Positions 1-11,429 of a DNA stretch of 64,000 nucleotides are shown in pieces; within the stretch, counting starts at the first letter, position 1; each line of letters starts with the position of its first letter. The stretch spans positions 36,124 through 100,123 of the forward strand of contig QANZ01045297.1 of assembly GCA_003254925.1 (NCBI GenBank), read 5' to 3'. This stretch comes from Chamaecrista fasciculata. Lineage: Eukaryota; Streptophyta; Magnoliopsida; Fabales; Fabaceae. The translations under genes and the position numbers were made by a program. The notes under the pieces were generated by a model. That model did not search any database, was not told the DNA's origin, and was given only the letters and a program-made list of their open reading frames with translations.

Positions 1-518
1 TTTAATTTAATCACTAAAAGATAAAATTATGTTAATAGGTGAAACTGTGAAAGATGTAATGACAACCAATTAAATCATTTTATAAAGACATTAAATGAAA
101 TTAATATATTTTTAAAATTTTGTTGAGATTATATTTAACTATTAATATTAAAAAATCATATTGAAAATTTGGTTTTGGTTTCATATTTGAGATGAATTTC
201 AATCCAACCCTTTCTCTTTTATTTTTGTTGCAAAGTTGGCCATACATATGTTTTAAGTTCTCTTCAATTGTGGTCAAGGTATATGACAAACTTTGTTTGT
301 TTGGCTATGAAATGAGTGACTTGCTTTCATAATTCGATTTGACTTTGTTTATTAATAGTCCCAATCAAAAAGAGAAAGTACTCGTAAAAAATACTATGTA
401 GCTTGAGACTCATAGTATTCAAACTTAAAATGGGAAAAATATGACCACTTTTAGTTTGAGACTAAAAAATAAAAAATTATAGAAACATGTAAGGCCAATT
501 TTGCAATAAAAAAAATAA
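1..518. other. AT-rich intergenic DNA, no gene seen
   Basis: This stretch is AT-rich with stops in all frames and no convincing coding segment, RNA gene or inverted repeat. It runs up to the left TSD of the MITE that starts at 519. Confidence 0.6.
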
Positions 519-918
519 GGGTAAATTATACTTTGGTACCCTGTGGTTTGACCCTATTTCACTTTGGTACCCTGTGGTTTGAAACTTGACACTTTGGTAC
601 CCTGTGGTATTCTCCATTAACACTTTGGTATCCTTTGGAGCTATTTTGTAATTTTAACCATAACAAATTTTGCAAAAATTACATATTGACCCCAAAAAAT
701 TTTCAAAAAATTGCAAATAGGTCCCTGGATACATATTATATAGGGACTAAAATGAAAAATTTAAAATTTTTTTGGGGTCAATATGTAATTTTTGTAAAAT
801 TTATTATGGTTAAAATTACAAAATAGCTCCAAAGGGTACCAAAGTGTTAATGGAGAATACCACAGGGTACCAAAGTGAAATAGGGTCAAACCACAGGGTA
901 CCAAAGTGTAATTTACCC
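519..918. mobile_element. MULE-type MITE, 'CACTTTGGTACCCTG' family, intact copy
   Basis: A 400-bp inverted-repeat element. It begins GGGTAAATTATACTTTGGTA and ends with the inverse, closing in TTTACCC. Each arm holds several spaced copies of the unit CACTTTGGTACCCTGTGGTTT or its complement, followed by a longer shared stretch (GGAGCTATTTTGTAATTTTA on the left arm). The flanks are a perfect 9-bp duplication, AAAAAATAA, at 510-518 and 919-927. A 9-bp TSD is typical of Mutator-like elements. There is no transposase, so it is non-autonomous. The flanking sequence is A-rich, which makes the TSD slightly less informative than a complex one. Confidence 0.8.
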
Positions 919-1639
919 AAAAAATAAAGAGTTGGATTAAAATTTATCCCAAATATGTATGATGAAAAATGTGATTTGGCCTTCCTCACCAAAAAAAATT
1001 GTAATTTGGCCTTTAAATTTATATCTTGATGAAGGATTAACTTATTATAATTACATGTTTTAGGAACTAAATTTTATGATTTTATCTTTTAAAACTTTAA
1101 TGGAAAAACTTGTCTTCTTTCAAAAGCCAAATAATCAATTTACTCTATTTTTTAAAAATAGATTATCATTATAATTTATACCAGCTACCAAGCTACGCTT
1201 CTAATCTATTGTGGCTGAACGTGGTGCATTTAATTTACTGCTAATTAATATAGCAAGTTAGTAACACGCTCTATTTGAAGTTCAGATGTTTCTTATTACG
1301 TCGTAATTAAAAATTAAAATGAGCATAAAGCCAAATCTAGATTATACCAGCGGTGGTTTCTCTATGAGTAATTCTTCATCTGCATCCAAGAAGTCTCTAT
1401 TTCAGTGACTTGTTGTCTAATTTGGAGCATGTCAGCCAAGAGGCGTAAACATAAAGAAAACTCCCCACAGTGAGGAGCTCCACGTGAACATGATCCACCA
1501 TATGTCATATGATATCATATCTCCTAGATTCTTAACAAATTTAAACAACTAGTTATTAAAATTTTCAAAACAAAATATGATATACATGCAATTTTTTATT
1601 TAAAAAATTAAATCATGTGTCGATGAAAAATAAAGAAAT
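919..1639. other. Intergenic DNA, distal upstream flank of the LIN-like gene
   Basis: AT-rich DNA without a supported gene. It contains ordinary low-complexity runs only. It may include distal regulatory sequence for the gene starting at 2303, but no motif can be assigned with confidence. Confidence 0.5.
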
Positions 1640-2042
1640 GCCATTTATTTCATCCCTGAATTATAAGATAAATTCTCTTTTAGTCCCTAAATTATTTTTT
1701 ATTCTATTATGATCATTAAATTTTCTCACTTGTTTCACATTTAGTTCTAATTATAACAAAATATGAATTTACCTTTAATATATGATTAAGAAATAAAAAA
1801 AAAATTGTGGATCAAAACATAACGAAAAATAATTTAGACACAAAAACAAAATTTACCATATAATTCACAATCAAAATGAGGTTTTGATTCCCACTGCCAA
1901 TGTGAGGGCCTTGTTGGTAGGCGATCTGTAAGTACCTCTGTAAGCGCTCACAGAGCCTGGAGGCCTGCCCTGGCCTTGGTGAGCCCCGGGGCCCAACTCA
2001 CCTAAACTTTTGGAAACAAAAAAAAAATGAGGTTTTGACCAT
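1640..2042. mobile_element. Foldback MITE interrupted by a SINE
   Basis: The left arm starts near TTTATTTCATCCCTGAATTA and the right arm ends at about 2040 with GAGGTTTTGACC. The reverse complement of the right part (GGTCAAAACCTCATTTTGAT, then TAAATTATTTTTCGTTATG) mirrors the left part. The same family occurs at 34062-34694. The right arm is split by the poly(A)-tailed insertion at 1888-2023. Confidence 0.6.
1888..2023 (+). mobile_element. SINE-like retroposon, 5' truncated, with 15-bp TSD
   Basis: A GC-rich segment of about 136 bp, unlike its AT-rich surroundings, ends in an A-run. It is flanked by perfect 15-bp direct repeats, AAAATGAGGTTTTGA, at 1873-1887 and 2024-2038. A long TSD plus a 3' poly(A) tail is the signature of LINE-mediated retroposition. 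No pol III A box is visible, so the copy is probably 5' truncated. It carries no open reading frame. Confidence 0.75.
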
Positions 2043-2237
2043 TTATTATTGTATCAGTATCTTGATTAAATAACAGATAGCAAATACTAAAAAACTTGCA
2101 TCTATCTCCAAAATCACTAACAGAGCCAACGAATTTTTGGATTCTTGCTGGCACAGTCACGGGACGAAACTGCTGCCATTAGGTGGTAGCTAGTGCTACC
2201 CTCCATTTCTTTGGAACGCTTTACATTAACTCCTTCA

Positions 2238-2258
2238 TCTTCTTCTTCTTCTTCTTCA
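2238..2258 (+). repeat. (TTC)n microsatellite in the presumed 5' UTR
   Basis: An uninterrupted TTC/CTT run about 45 bp upstream of the chosen start codon of the LIN-like gene. Pyrimidine-rich runs like this are common in plant 5' UTRs. Confidence 0.6.
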
Positions 2259-2302
2259 TTCAGTTCATCCAAATTACTCAACTATCTATCAATAACAGCA
2301 TC

Positions 2303-5300
2303 ATGCCTTCCTCATCAGTGATTTCTTCATCTCATGACTGTGAGAATATTCCTGACCTCAAATCCATTTGGGTACTTGTTACAATCAACAACCATATTGT
2401 TGAAGCCATAGAGAATGAGAAAACCTGGAATGGCCTTAGACTTAGATGCAGCTCCAGATTGAGGATTCAGAAGCAAGAATTCTTTGAATTCTCAGAGCAG
2501 CAAGTGCTTTCAAATCTGTACTGGGGTATTGATGCAATTGAGACTGCAATTCAGACACAAGAGCCTGAAGAAAGATCCTTCAGGCTCAGCAATACAGAAC
2601 AGATGCTTCAGGTGCCAGCAATGCTTGATGAAGAAGGAGTCACAGCCACAATTTCAAATCGTTACTTGGTGTGCTGCTCATACTTCTACCTCTCGTTGGT
2701 TCGGAAACTCCGAGGAGATGAGTGGCAAGCAGCCTTGCATTTTCTCCAATCGGTTCTGGTATCGCCAAAGCTTGTTTTCACTGAATTTGCACCACAGCTT
2801 TGTGAGACTCTTTTCCCTTCATCCAGCATCTCAAGAAAGCAGGAAGGCAATGAGAGTAGTAGTACTACTAATTGCCAGGAGGAAATCTGTAATGCAATTA
2901 GAGAGATGGCAAGGAGATACAAGGAGTGTTTGATGTATTACAGGGTCATGCTTTATGGAGATACTCCATGGTGGCGCAGTTATTTTAGGGACCATTCAGT
3001 ACATTCTGTGTAAGACTAATTCTTCCTTGCACATTCAGAGCACTCAATTTTCAATTACAGTTACCTATTGGTGGTTCATGCTTGTGTGAGCTAAACTTAT
3101 ATATTATTAGCTCTTCTTTAATTTAGGCAACATGGAACTTTATTGGACACACACACATATATTTATATATAATTTACAACATATCATGCTACTTGTTGAA
3201 GCCAAGTTATTGACAGGAATGAGTCAAATACCAGCTGTGTATCTTATGATTCTGTTCAACTGCAAGAACCCAGAATGCAAACTTGCAATAAGGTAAGCCC
3301 TGGACTTGTTTTCCATAACTAGTATAAAAAAAATATTCTTTTTTGTTAAAAAAAATTTTAAATTGAGATAAATACCACGCAGTATGAGAAGGTGCATCCA
3401 CTTGATCTTCAAGAGGATGTGATACATGTTGTAGCAGATGAGTCAAGAGGATTCATCCATATTGCTAAGCGTAAGGATAACAGGAAAGCTTCACCTGAGT
3501 CTCAGAGCAATGAACACCGAAGAATTTCAAGTTTCGAATGCCTGGATGGTTTGTTGAAAGAAGTCCCTTCTGTAGATTCTGGCTACGAGCACTTCATAGA
3601 CAGAAGGGACTTGGTAATTGATTTTGAAGATTTATAGTTGACAAAACAACTAAAAATATTGTGTCTGCTTATCAAATTTTTGATATCATTAGCAAGACAA
3701 GTAGATAGGGTTCTAAAGGAAAATACTAACTCATCTTTATCTGAATCAGGAAAATATGGATGATGGTAGATGTCTCATGAGAATCAAAACAACAAATGAA
3801 AATGATCTACATCCAAAAGCATCTAACAGGTTTGCCCACTAACAGAGTCTTGCACATTTTTTTATTTATTATTTTTCTTTGTCTTTATCTCAGATATGAG
3901 CGCATAACGCCATAACCTGTAGTTCAATATTACATTCATAATCGTTGTGTAGAATTTAATGTTATTAGCCTTTATAGGAAGCTGCATCATTGCTCCAGTT
4001 TGCAGCAGGAATCTCAAAATCTAATGCAAGAACTATCAGGTGAAAGAAAGGTTAACTTTGATTCTAGTAGATTCAACAGTTCCATGAGAGACATTGTTTC
4101 AACTGTCTCAAAGTACCGAGACAGAGAAAGCAAGTATCATATAGACAATGAGCTCATTGGAGAAGAATCTCAGCTACAAAAGTTACATATCTTTGATCAT
4201 ATGACATTTACATCTCCAAACAAACAAAAACTTAGCCAGAGGAATCATGCAGAAAGTTCTGAGAGGAAATTGCAAAGATCATCTGCCCCAGGAAGCTTAA
4301 AGGAAGTTTTCTCGTACTCCAGAAGACATTCCATTGGTGAAGATATTGCATCCATTTATGAGAGTTTTTCTGGTTCATCGTGCAGCACATCATATACTTT
4401 CTTAAAAGATGTGATTTTGGACGAATTACTGATGGCTATCTCTACCTCCAAAGAGGAAAGGGAATTAAGGGCATCAGTTTCTATCCTTACATCTATTATT
4501 TCAAGGAACAAGTCAATCATAGAAGACATCAAGAAGAAAGGATTGAAGTTGTATGATCTGGCAAGTGCTCTAAAACAAAATGTCCACGAGGCAGCAATTC
4601 TCATCTATTTGATAAATCCATCTCCTATAGATATTAAAACACTGGAACTTCTTCCAACATTGATGGAGATTGTATGCACTTCCCATAGTTACAAGGGTAA
4701 GCCAGAGTCACTTCTGCTAACACCTCATGCAGCATCCTTGATGATCATTGAAGAGCTTGTAACTTCATTTGATTATGCCACGAATAACATGCATTTGGCT
4801 GCAATCAGTTCTCCTCATGTTCTAGGTGGACTCCTCGAAGTCGCAAGAAACGATAATCTGAAAGAGTTTTTCTCTTTGACCACCATTCTTATAAAATGTA
4901 TGCAGTATGATGCACAGTGCAGAAAGTATGTATCACAATCCACTCCTCTTGCTCCCTTTATTCAACTCCTGCAGACAGATAACAACCGCACCAAGCACAT
5001 GGCACTTGAATTTCTTCATGAAATCCTTTGCATACCACGGTATTAACCACTTAATCATATTCCATTTTCCATTGTATGCTAATATAAAATAGGAGAGCTT
5101 TCTTTCATTTATTTATCTTTTTACTTTTCAGATCTTCAGCTATTAGTCTATTGCAGCGTATGTATAAAGAAGGAGGCACCAATTTACTGCAGATACTGAT
5201 GCTGTGTGTTAATCAGTTACAATCCGATCACCAACTTTTAGCAGCAAATATACTGCTTCAATTAGATACATTGGTAAGTATTACAATAAGGAAAATTAAC

Positions 5301-8300
5301 GGGTAATAAATTTCATTCATGAAAATTCTTTCAATAGAAAATAGCTATCAAGTCGTTACATCAGAACAATCTATTCCTCTATGACAGATATGTATGAGGT
5401 TGTTAATTAATTAAGAAACAGAACTAGGCTCATTAAATTATGTAATCAGATCTCATACATCCGAAGTCTGCATAATCAACTATATATAATAACTCAACAA
5501 GTGATCATTAAATGTTATTTAACACTAAGCCACAAACATTTAATTTCTTTCCAAGAAAGTCTGGATTTAGACTTGAAACCTAAAAGGATAAAGATAAACA
5601 TGCAGAACGGCAAGAGTGTGTTCAGTGAAATAGCAATCCAGGTCTTGCTCAACGGATTGGCATCTCAAGAAAGCTCAGAGCAGATGGTATCTGCATCAAT
5701 TCTGTCAAATCTTTCCGGAACATATGCCTGGTCTGGGGAACCATATACAGCAGCATGGCTGCTTAAGAAGACAGGCCTGACCTCTCCATATTGTCAGAAT
5801 ATGATACGAAACTTCAACTGGTTGGATCAGAGCCTACAGGTGAGCTGCCAAGAAGGTTCATGTGTAATCAAGTTCAAACTAAATATATATATTAAGATGA
5901 AGAAATTCATATCATGCAGGATACCAGCATAGATATTTGGTGTAGCAAGATTGCCAAACATTTTGTAAGCATCGGAGATTCTATCTTCCATGCTTTAGAG
6001 AGGGGACTAAGAAGCAAGATAAAAAAACTTTCAAGAGACTGCCTTGTAGCAATTGCATGGCTTGGATGTCATATGTCAAAGAGTCCTGATAATCTAAGAT
6101 ATTCTTCATGTGAGATCTTACTAAGTGGTGTTGAGCAATTTCTACACCCAGGGATGGAGCTGGAAGAAAGACTTCTAGCATGCCTCTGCATTTATAACCA
6201 TACCTCTGGTAAAGGTAAACAATGAAAGAATTTATCTCGTCTATAAAAATGAAAGAATTTCTTTGTCCTTCTCAGTCAAATTCCAGTGAGTTTTTTGTAC
6301 AGATGATTAACTTAACTCCTTTTCTAAACCTTGGTGAACAGAAAACTTGTGGAATGATAAGTCTTCCTGATCATTAATGATATACCTACTAAGTCAGATG
6401 GTTTTGTTCATGTAGGAATGCAAAAACTAATTCATTTCTCAGAAGGAGTAAAGGAATCATTAAGACGCCTTTCACATGTAACCTGGATGGCTGAGGAATT
6501 GCATAGAGTGGCTGAGTACTTGTTGCCAAACATATCAGTGAGTTTTCACTTTTCACAAACCTGAAACACTTGCATAAGTACCCCATAAATCATAATTGTC
6601 ATGAGATGCTCCAGCCTTGTACACCAAAGAATTTAAATTTTTGCAAGAGGAATATACTGATTTAAGGACATTTTTTTTATGCAAAAACTGTGCATACAAC
6701 ATTTAGATAAAAAAAAAAAAAAATGAGTGGACAAGAGATAGATCTGTATCATGAACTTACATCTTTAGCATCTAATTGCCTATTTAATCTAATGAGCAGC
6801 GTATTTCTTGTGTTCACACACAAATCCTTGAGGTTGGTCGCAACTTCAGCATAGCTGTTATATCCCTCATATTCTACAAGGGCCTTCTGTTCAGTGGATA
6901 TTCAGATGGATCAATCAAGGTAAGAAACATTATAGACACATTATCAAAGTCAGAGAGTTAATGTTTGTATCCATGGATTATACGCTTAATCATGATATTA
7001 CTCATCAATTAGTTTCTACATTATACAGGTGTGGGACATCAGGGGACAATCTGCCACTCTTGTGTGGGACATCAAGGAGCACGAGAAGGCAGTGACATGT
7101 TTTTCGCTTTCTGAACCATCAGACAGCCTTTTAAGTGGATCTGCCGATAAAACCATAAGGGTATGACTGAACTTCTTTCATAATTAACCCTTTTCTCTTC
7201 CCCAATCTCCAGAAATAATGAACTGATTATCTTAATATCACTTGCAACATTCAATAGGTGTGGAAAATGGTCCAGAGGAAGTTGGAATGCAAAGAAGTGA
7301 TAGTCTTTAAAGAACCAATTCATCATTTACATGCACAAGGACAAACAATTTTTGTAATTACTCAAGGCCAGGGAATAAAGGTGATGCTTAAAAACTTTCC
7401 ATGATTTCTGACGTATGGAAGACAGAAATAAGAGTTTTTATTACCTTCCACAAACAAAATTTGGGACAATTACTTAAATATAGAAAAAAAATTGTTCTTC
7501 TGCAGTTAGTAGATGAATCAAGAGTAGTCAGAAATATTTTTAAAGGCAAGCATGTACAGTGCATGACAGTTGCTCAGGGAAAGTTGTATGCTGGGTGCAC
7601 AGATTCAAGTATACAGGTGAGTTTTCTGTTGTCTAACAGAAATTTAGATGCCACTAAATAAAAGCATGACATCATGATGCTCTATTTTAGGAGTATTCTT
7701 TGGCATACAATCGGGAAGTGGAAATCAAAGAACCTATGAGGAGTTGGAGGAAGCAAAGTAGGCCCATTAATTCAGTAGTAGCATATAGAGATTGGCTATA
7801 CAGTGCAAGTAGACCAGTTGAAGGCTCACCATTTCAGGTCACAATGATAAATACAAACTTTAAAGTTTATGTAGTCACTTTCTACTAACATGGATTAATA
7901 TTTAGGAATGGAAAAGAAGTGGAAAACCTCAAGTTTCATTTCGTACTGGGAAAGGAGATACTATGCTTGCCATGGAAGTAGCGGAAGACTTCTTGTACCT
8001 AGTCTCTAGCTCATCTGCAAATAACATTCAGGTAACTAAATTGTCCGAATTCATACAAGATGCAATTTTATATGCGTGAACATACATTTGGTCCCTGAAA
8101 AATAAATGAGTTCACAACTCAATTTCTAAAAGTCTAGTTTATACACTTCGGTCCTTAAAAATTGTGGAAGCAATACAGCTTAGTCTTTTAAACTTATTTT
8201 GGTTGGAACATATTTGTTTGCACAACTTTCAAGGACTAAAGAGTGTAAATAAGATTTATAGGGATTGAGTTGTTACATGGCGTATCTTTCAGAGATTAAT

Positions 8301-8647
8301 TTATATTCTTACTCAATTTTATATCTAACAATTACCAAAGCTAGCCGGCTGGATGCCAAGAAAAACTGATTAATTTTAACCCCACTTCCTAAATCAGATA
8401 TGGTTGAGAAGGACGCAGAAAAAAGTGGGGAGAATATCAGCAGGAAGCAAGATAACAAGCATCCTCTTTGCCAATGACATTATTCTTTGTGGTACTGAGA
8501 TGGGACTAATCAAGGTATGAACAACTCTTGTATATATGTATATACATATCCTCTTTCTTTCATTACACCAATATGCTATTAAGTTCTAAATCTAAGTTTT
8601 TGGCCCTTACCTTATTTCCTCAACAACAGGGGTGGATCCCTCTGTAG
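2303..8647 (+). CDS. LIN/CERBERUS-like ARM-WD40 protein, no visible U-box
   Basis: Exons: 2303-3009, 3217-3292, 3383-3613, 3750-3829, 3978-5039, 5132-5273, 5606-5839, 5920-6214, 6416-6537, 6800-6919, 7029-7160, 7258-7380, 7506-7616, 7691-7837, 7906-8031, 8398-8514, 8630-8647. They join in one frame to about 1280 residues. The N-terminal part (residues about 1-235) and the helical ARM-like middle resemble plant LIN/CERBERUS proteins, putative E3 ubiquitin ligases. From residue 984 on lie degenerate WD40 blades: GYSDGSIKVWDI, GSADKTIRVWKM, GCTDSSIQEYSL and GTEMGLIKGWIPL. The U-box of CERBERUS (CPITxxxFxDPV-type) is not visible, so ligase activity is doubtful; a scaffold role is an inference. 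The start is the first in-frame ATG after a CT-rich leader. The exon 7 acceptor (5606) is the least certain join; 5594 also keeps frame. The last exon adds only five residues. Confidence 0.85.
8089..8303. repeat. Short foldback (MITE-like) insertion in intron 15 of the LIN-like gene
   Basis: The left half (GGTCCCTGAAAAATAAATGA, then CACAACTCAATTTC and CGGTCCTTAAAAATTGTGG) is mirrored on the complement by the right half (CTCTGAAAGATA, CAACTCAATCCC, TTTAGTCCTTGAAAGTTGTG). It is fully intronic and non-coding. No clear TSD was resolved. Confidence 0.6.
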
Positions 8648-8668
8648 GGAGTAGGGAGTAGGGAGTAG
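8645..8668 (+). repeat. Heptamer repeat starting at the stop codon
   Basis: The stop TAG of the LIN-like gene is the start of a TAGGGAG run of about three units. Each unit carries another TAG, in shifted frames. Confidence 0.6.
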
Positions 8669-9087
8669 CATCTTTTCCATTCAAATTTCAACTTTAAACT
8701 CTTTAAGCAAAGAAGGTCATCAGAATATAGACAGCAAATCAGCAATACATCATGTATGTACTGAAGACTCAGAGAGAGCACAAACTACATCAGGATTTTG
8801 TTATTTATTATTTTACGTTGGAGTGAATACCATTGTGAATAACAGAATATATAGCCGAGTGAGTGTCTCTATATCTGTACAGCAAATAGTATGTGTTTTT
8901 TTTAAAAAAAATAAATACGAAGCTGTTCTTTTTTTTTTTTTTTTTTTCTGAACATCTGCTTGGAACGATTATGCAAACAGCAAATTCACTGTACTAGCTA
9001 TAGTGAATAAATGGGTAAAATTTGAGAACATCAGTCTCAGTTTAAAAGATCAAGATGAACCGAAGCATATACGAAGTATAAAATAAA
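8669..9087. other. 3' flank of the LIN-like gene
   Basis: Non-coding DNA, presumably holding the 3' UTR and polyadenylation region. It includes a T-run of about 20 near 8930-8947. No gene is seen. Confidence 0.5.
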
Positions 9088-9220
9088 GGGTAAATTGCAG
9101 TTTGGTACCTTGTGGTTAGGGGCGATTCCACTTTGGTACCCTGAAAGAAAAATTTTTGCATTTTGGTGCCCCGTGGTTTGCTCCGTTACCACTTTGGTAC
9201 CCTGTGATTATTTTCTGTTA
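9088..9220. mobile_element. Partial copy of the 'CACTTTGGTACCCTG' MITE family
   Basis: It begins GGGTAAATTGCAGTTTGGTA and carries three spaced TTTGGTACC/TTTGGTGCC units, like the element at 519-918. The matching right end is not found nearby, so this looks like one arm of a truncated or rearranged copy. Confidence 0.6.
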
Positions 9221-9589
9221 GGATTTAACGGCAAATGTACGTTAAAATGTCAAAAATCTCCCAACAAGTCTTCTCTTATGCGTTTAAGTCCTTTTCCTTT
9301 ACTAAAAGAGATCAAAACATAAAGAATTAATTATAAAAGAGTCTTTAGAATTTTAATATTATAGAATTTTCTCCTTTTCATAAGATTTCTTTTGAATAGA
9401 TCATGATTTAATTACACTTTAATCCCAAAAGTTTATGATTTTTATCAAAATAGTCTTTAGAACCTCAAAAGACAAATCAACATCTATGATTTATCAAAAA
9501 ATCCTCATATTCAACTACAATTTTGGTTTTCTGTCTTGTTTTGAGCCTGTCTTGGCTGAGATTTTGTTTGTTTGAAGTATCATTTCAGG

Positions 9590-10045
9590 CAAAAAAAAAA
9601 AAATAGGGCATAAACGAGGGTGCACAAAAGATTCTATTTTGTGTAATTTAGTCCATGTACACACAAAATCATAACTTTTGGGCTTGAAAGAAAGAATTTG
9701 TGAGGAGTAACTTGTAGCTTGGATTTTGTTGCATTCGAACTTGAAACAAGAGAGATATGACCAAATTCATTAAACAAGCAACCCATTTTCGGGCCCACTT
9801 TTATGTTCAATTTGACTTCATTTATCGATGACCAATTAAACAAAAAAAGAATTCATCAAATTTAACATGTAACTTTTATTCAGTTACATCCGGTTTGAAA
9901 TTAAAGAAATATGTCATTCAATAGTTAGAGACCAATGATGTAACTTTTAAGAAACATTAAAGACCAAAATGGAATGAAAAAACATTATGGACCAAAATAG
10001 AACTTTGGGTAAACATTAGGGTACGAAATAGATTTTTGACCTTTT
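9590..10045. repeat. Degenerate repeat related to the element at 62374-63217
   Basis: The right part reads AAAGACCAAAATGGAATG, then ACATTATGGACCAAAATAG and ends TTTTTGACCTTTT. The same 'GACCAAAAT...TTGACC' pattern ends the long inverted repeat near 63217. A left arm was not resolved here. No coding content is seen. Confidence 0.4.
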
Positions 10046-10071
10046 ACTAATGAGTTGACAATTATATTATA

Positions 10072-11429
10072 GGTAAAAGTACTGTTGATACTCCCAACGT
10101 ATGAGGTCATTTTCAGTTATACCATCATTATTTTTTTTTGTCAATTATACCCCAAACGTTTCACGTTTTAGTCAATTATACCCCAACCCCTAACTAATTA
10201 CAGAATAGTCCAGAATGTTAGTCCTCCTTAACAAACAGGTCCATAGAAGCCATTAACAACCCTCCTTCTCTTACTCTAGAATACAATCACCACACTTCAT
10301 CGTTACCATCCACTCTATATTCATTTTCGTCGACATGGTCCTTCTCGTTGTCGTCCTCAGCTTCTTGGTCTCCCCTAAATTATGTTGTTCTCATCCTTTT
10401 TCCTGCTCTTACAACCGCCTCTCTCATCTATCTTCTCTGTTTTGCCTTTCTCTTTAGAGGGGTTTTGATGTTACTTTATTTCTCAATTTCGATGATCATG
10501 ATGACCCTGTCACCGGAGATTGTGTGTTAACGTTGGGAGTAGAGCTATTGGTATTTCTGTTTGATTTCTCTGTATTCGAGGCTCACCAACGAGTTTTTGT
10601 GTGATTGCGGGAACTGTAAAAATCATAGTTATTAAAACCGGACCGGACCGGCCGGTTGAACCGGGAACCGGTCATTAGGACGGTCCGAGTCGGTTTAATA
10701 ACCGGCCAAGCAGAGAACCGGCCTGAACCGGAGGCAAACCGGTTGAACCGGTCATGGTTTTTTTTTTTTTGTTGATTTTTTTGGTCTTTTTTTTATAATT
10801 ATGGGTCAAATATTAGAGAATGTTGATTATGAACCAAAATTTGATAGAGAAAGTGATCATAAAATGTCACTTGATGATATTATATTGTTGAACATTATGA
10901 AAATTGATTATCTCTATATTAATTCATGTTAATTTATGAAAATTGTATTAATATATTAATGTTATAATTGTATTTTGTAACCTAATTATGAATATTTGAA
11001 TTAAAATTTTATCATATATAGTTTTTTTTTATTATTTTTAATTTATTTATTTATCAACGGTCCGACCCCGGTTGGACTATTGAACCTTGAACCCCTCCTT
11101 CGGCCGGTTCAATGGCCGGTCCGGTTTTAATAACCTTGGTAAAAATAGAGGGGAGAGATTTTTCGGGTTTCTCAATTATAGGGACCAGCTCGTTAAAAAT
11201 GACAAACATCCTGGATTGTTTGTAATTAGTTAAGGACTCGTGTGAAAGAAAAATCTTGAGAGAATAGAGAATGTCAAAATAATGAAAATTTAAGAACCTT
11301 AAAACACAAAAAATATCGAGTTGTAGTATAATTGACTCAAATGTAAAATGTTAAGGGTATAACTGACAAAAAAAAATGAAGGTATAATTGAAAAGGACCC
11401 AATAGAGAATATCAATAGTACTTTTGCCC
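10072..11429. mobile_element. Inverted-repeat transposon with a second element nested inside
   Basis: The left end GGTAAAAGTACTGTTGATAC is mirrored by the right end (reverse complement GGGCAAAAGTACTATTGATA). Both arms continue with 'CAATTATACC' units spaced by T/A runs. An 8-bp direct repeat, ATATTATA, flanks it at 10064-10071 and 11430-11437. The element is 1358 bp including the insertion at 10624-11138. The left interior (about 10240-10620) is more GC-rich but has no recognisable transposase domain, so I treat it as non-autonomous. Confidence 0.7.
10624..11138. mobile_element. 'GGTTATTAAAACCGGACC' MITE nested in the outer element
   Basis: The termini are CATAGTTATTAAAACCGGAC and the inverse of CAAGGTTATTAAAACCGGAC. 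The ends are GC-rich and full of ACCGG motifs, and the interior is AT-rich. A perfect 8-bp TSD, GTAAAAAT, lies at 10616-10623 and 11139-11146. The 8-bp TSD fits the hAT superfamily. A diverged relative lies at 47926-48386 and a one-ended relative at 45741. Confidence 0.8.
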
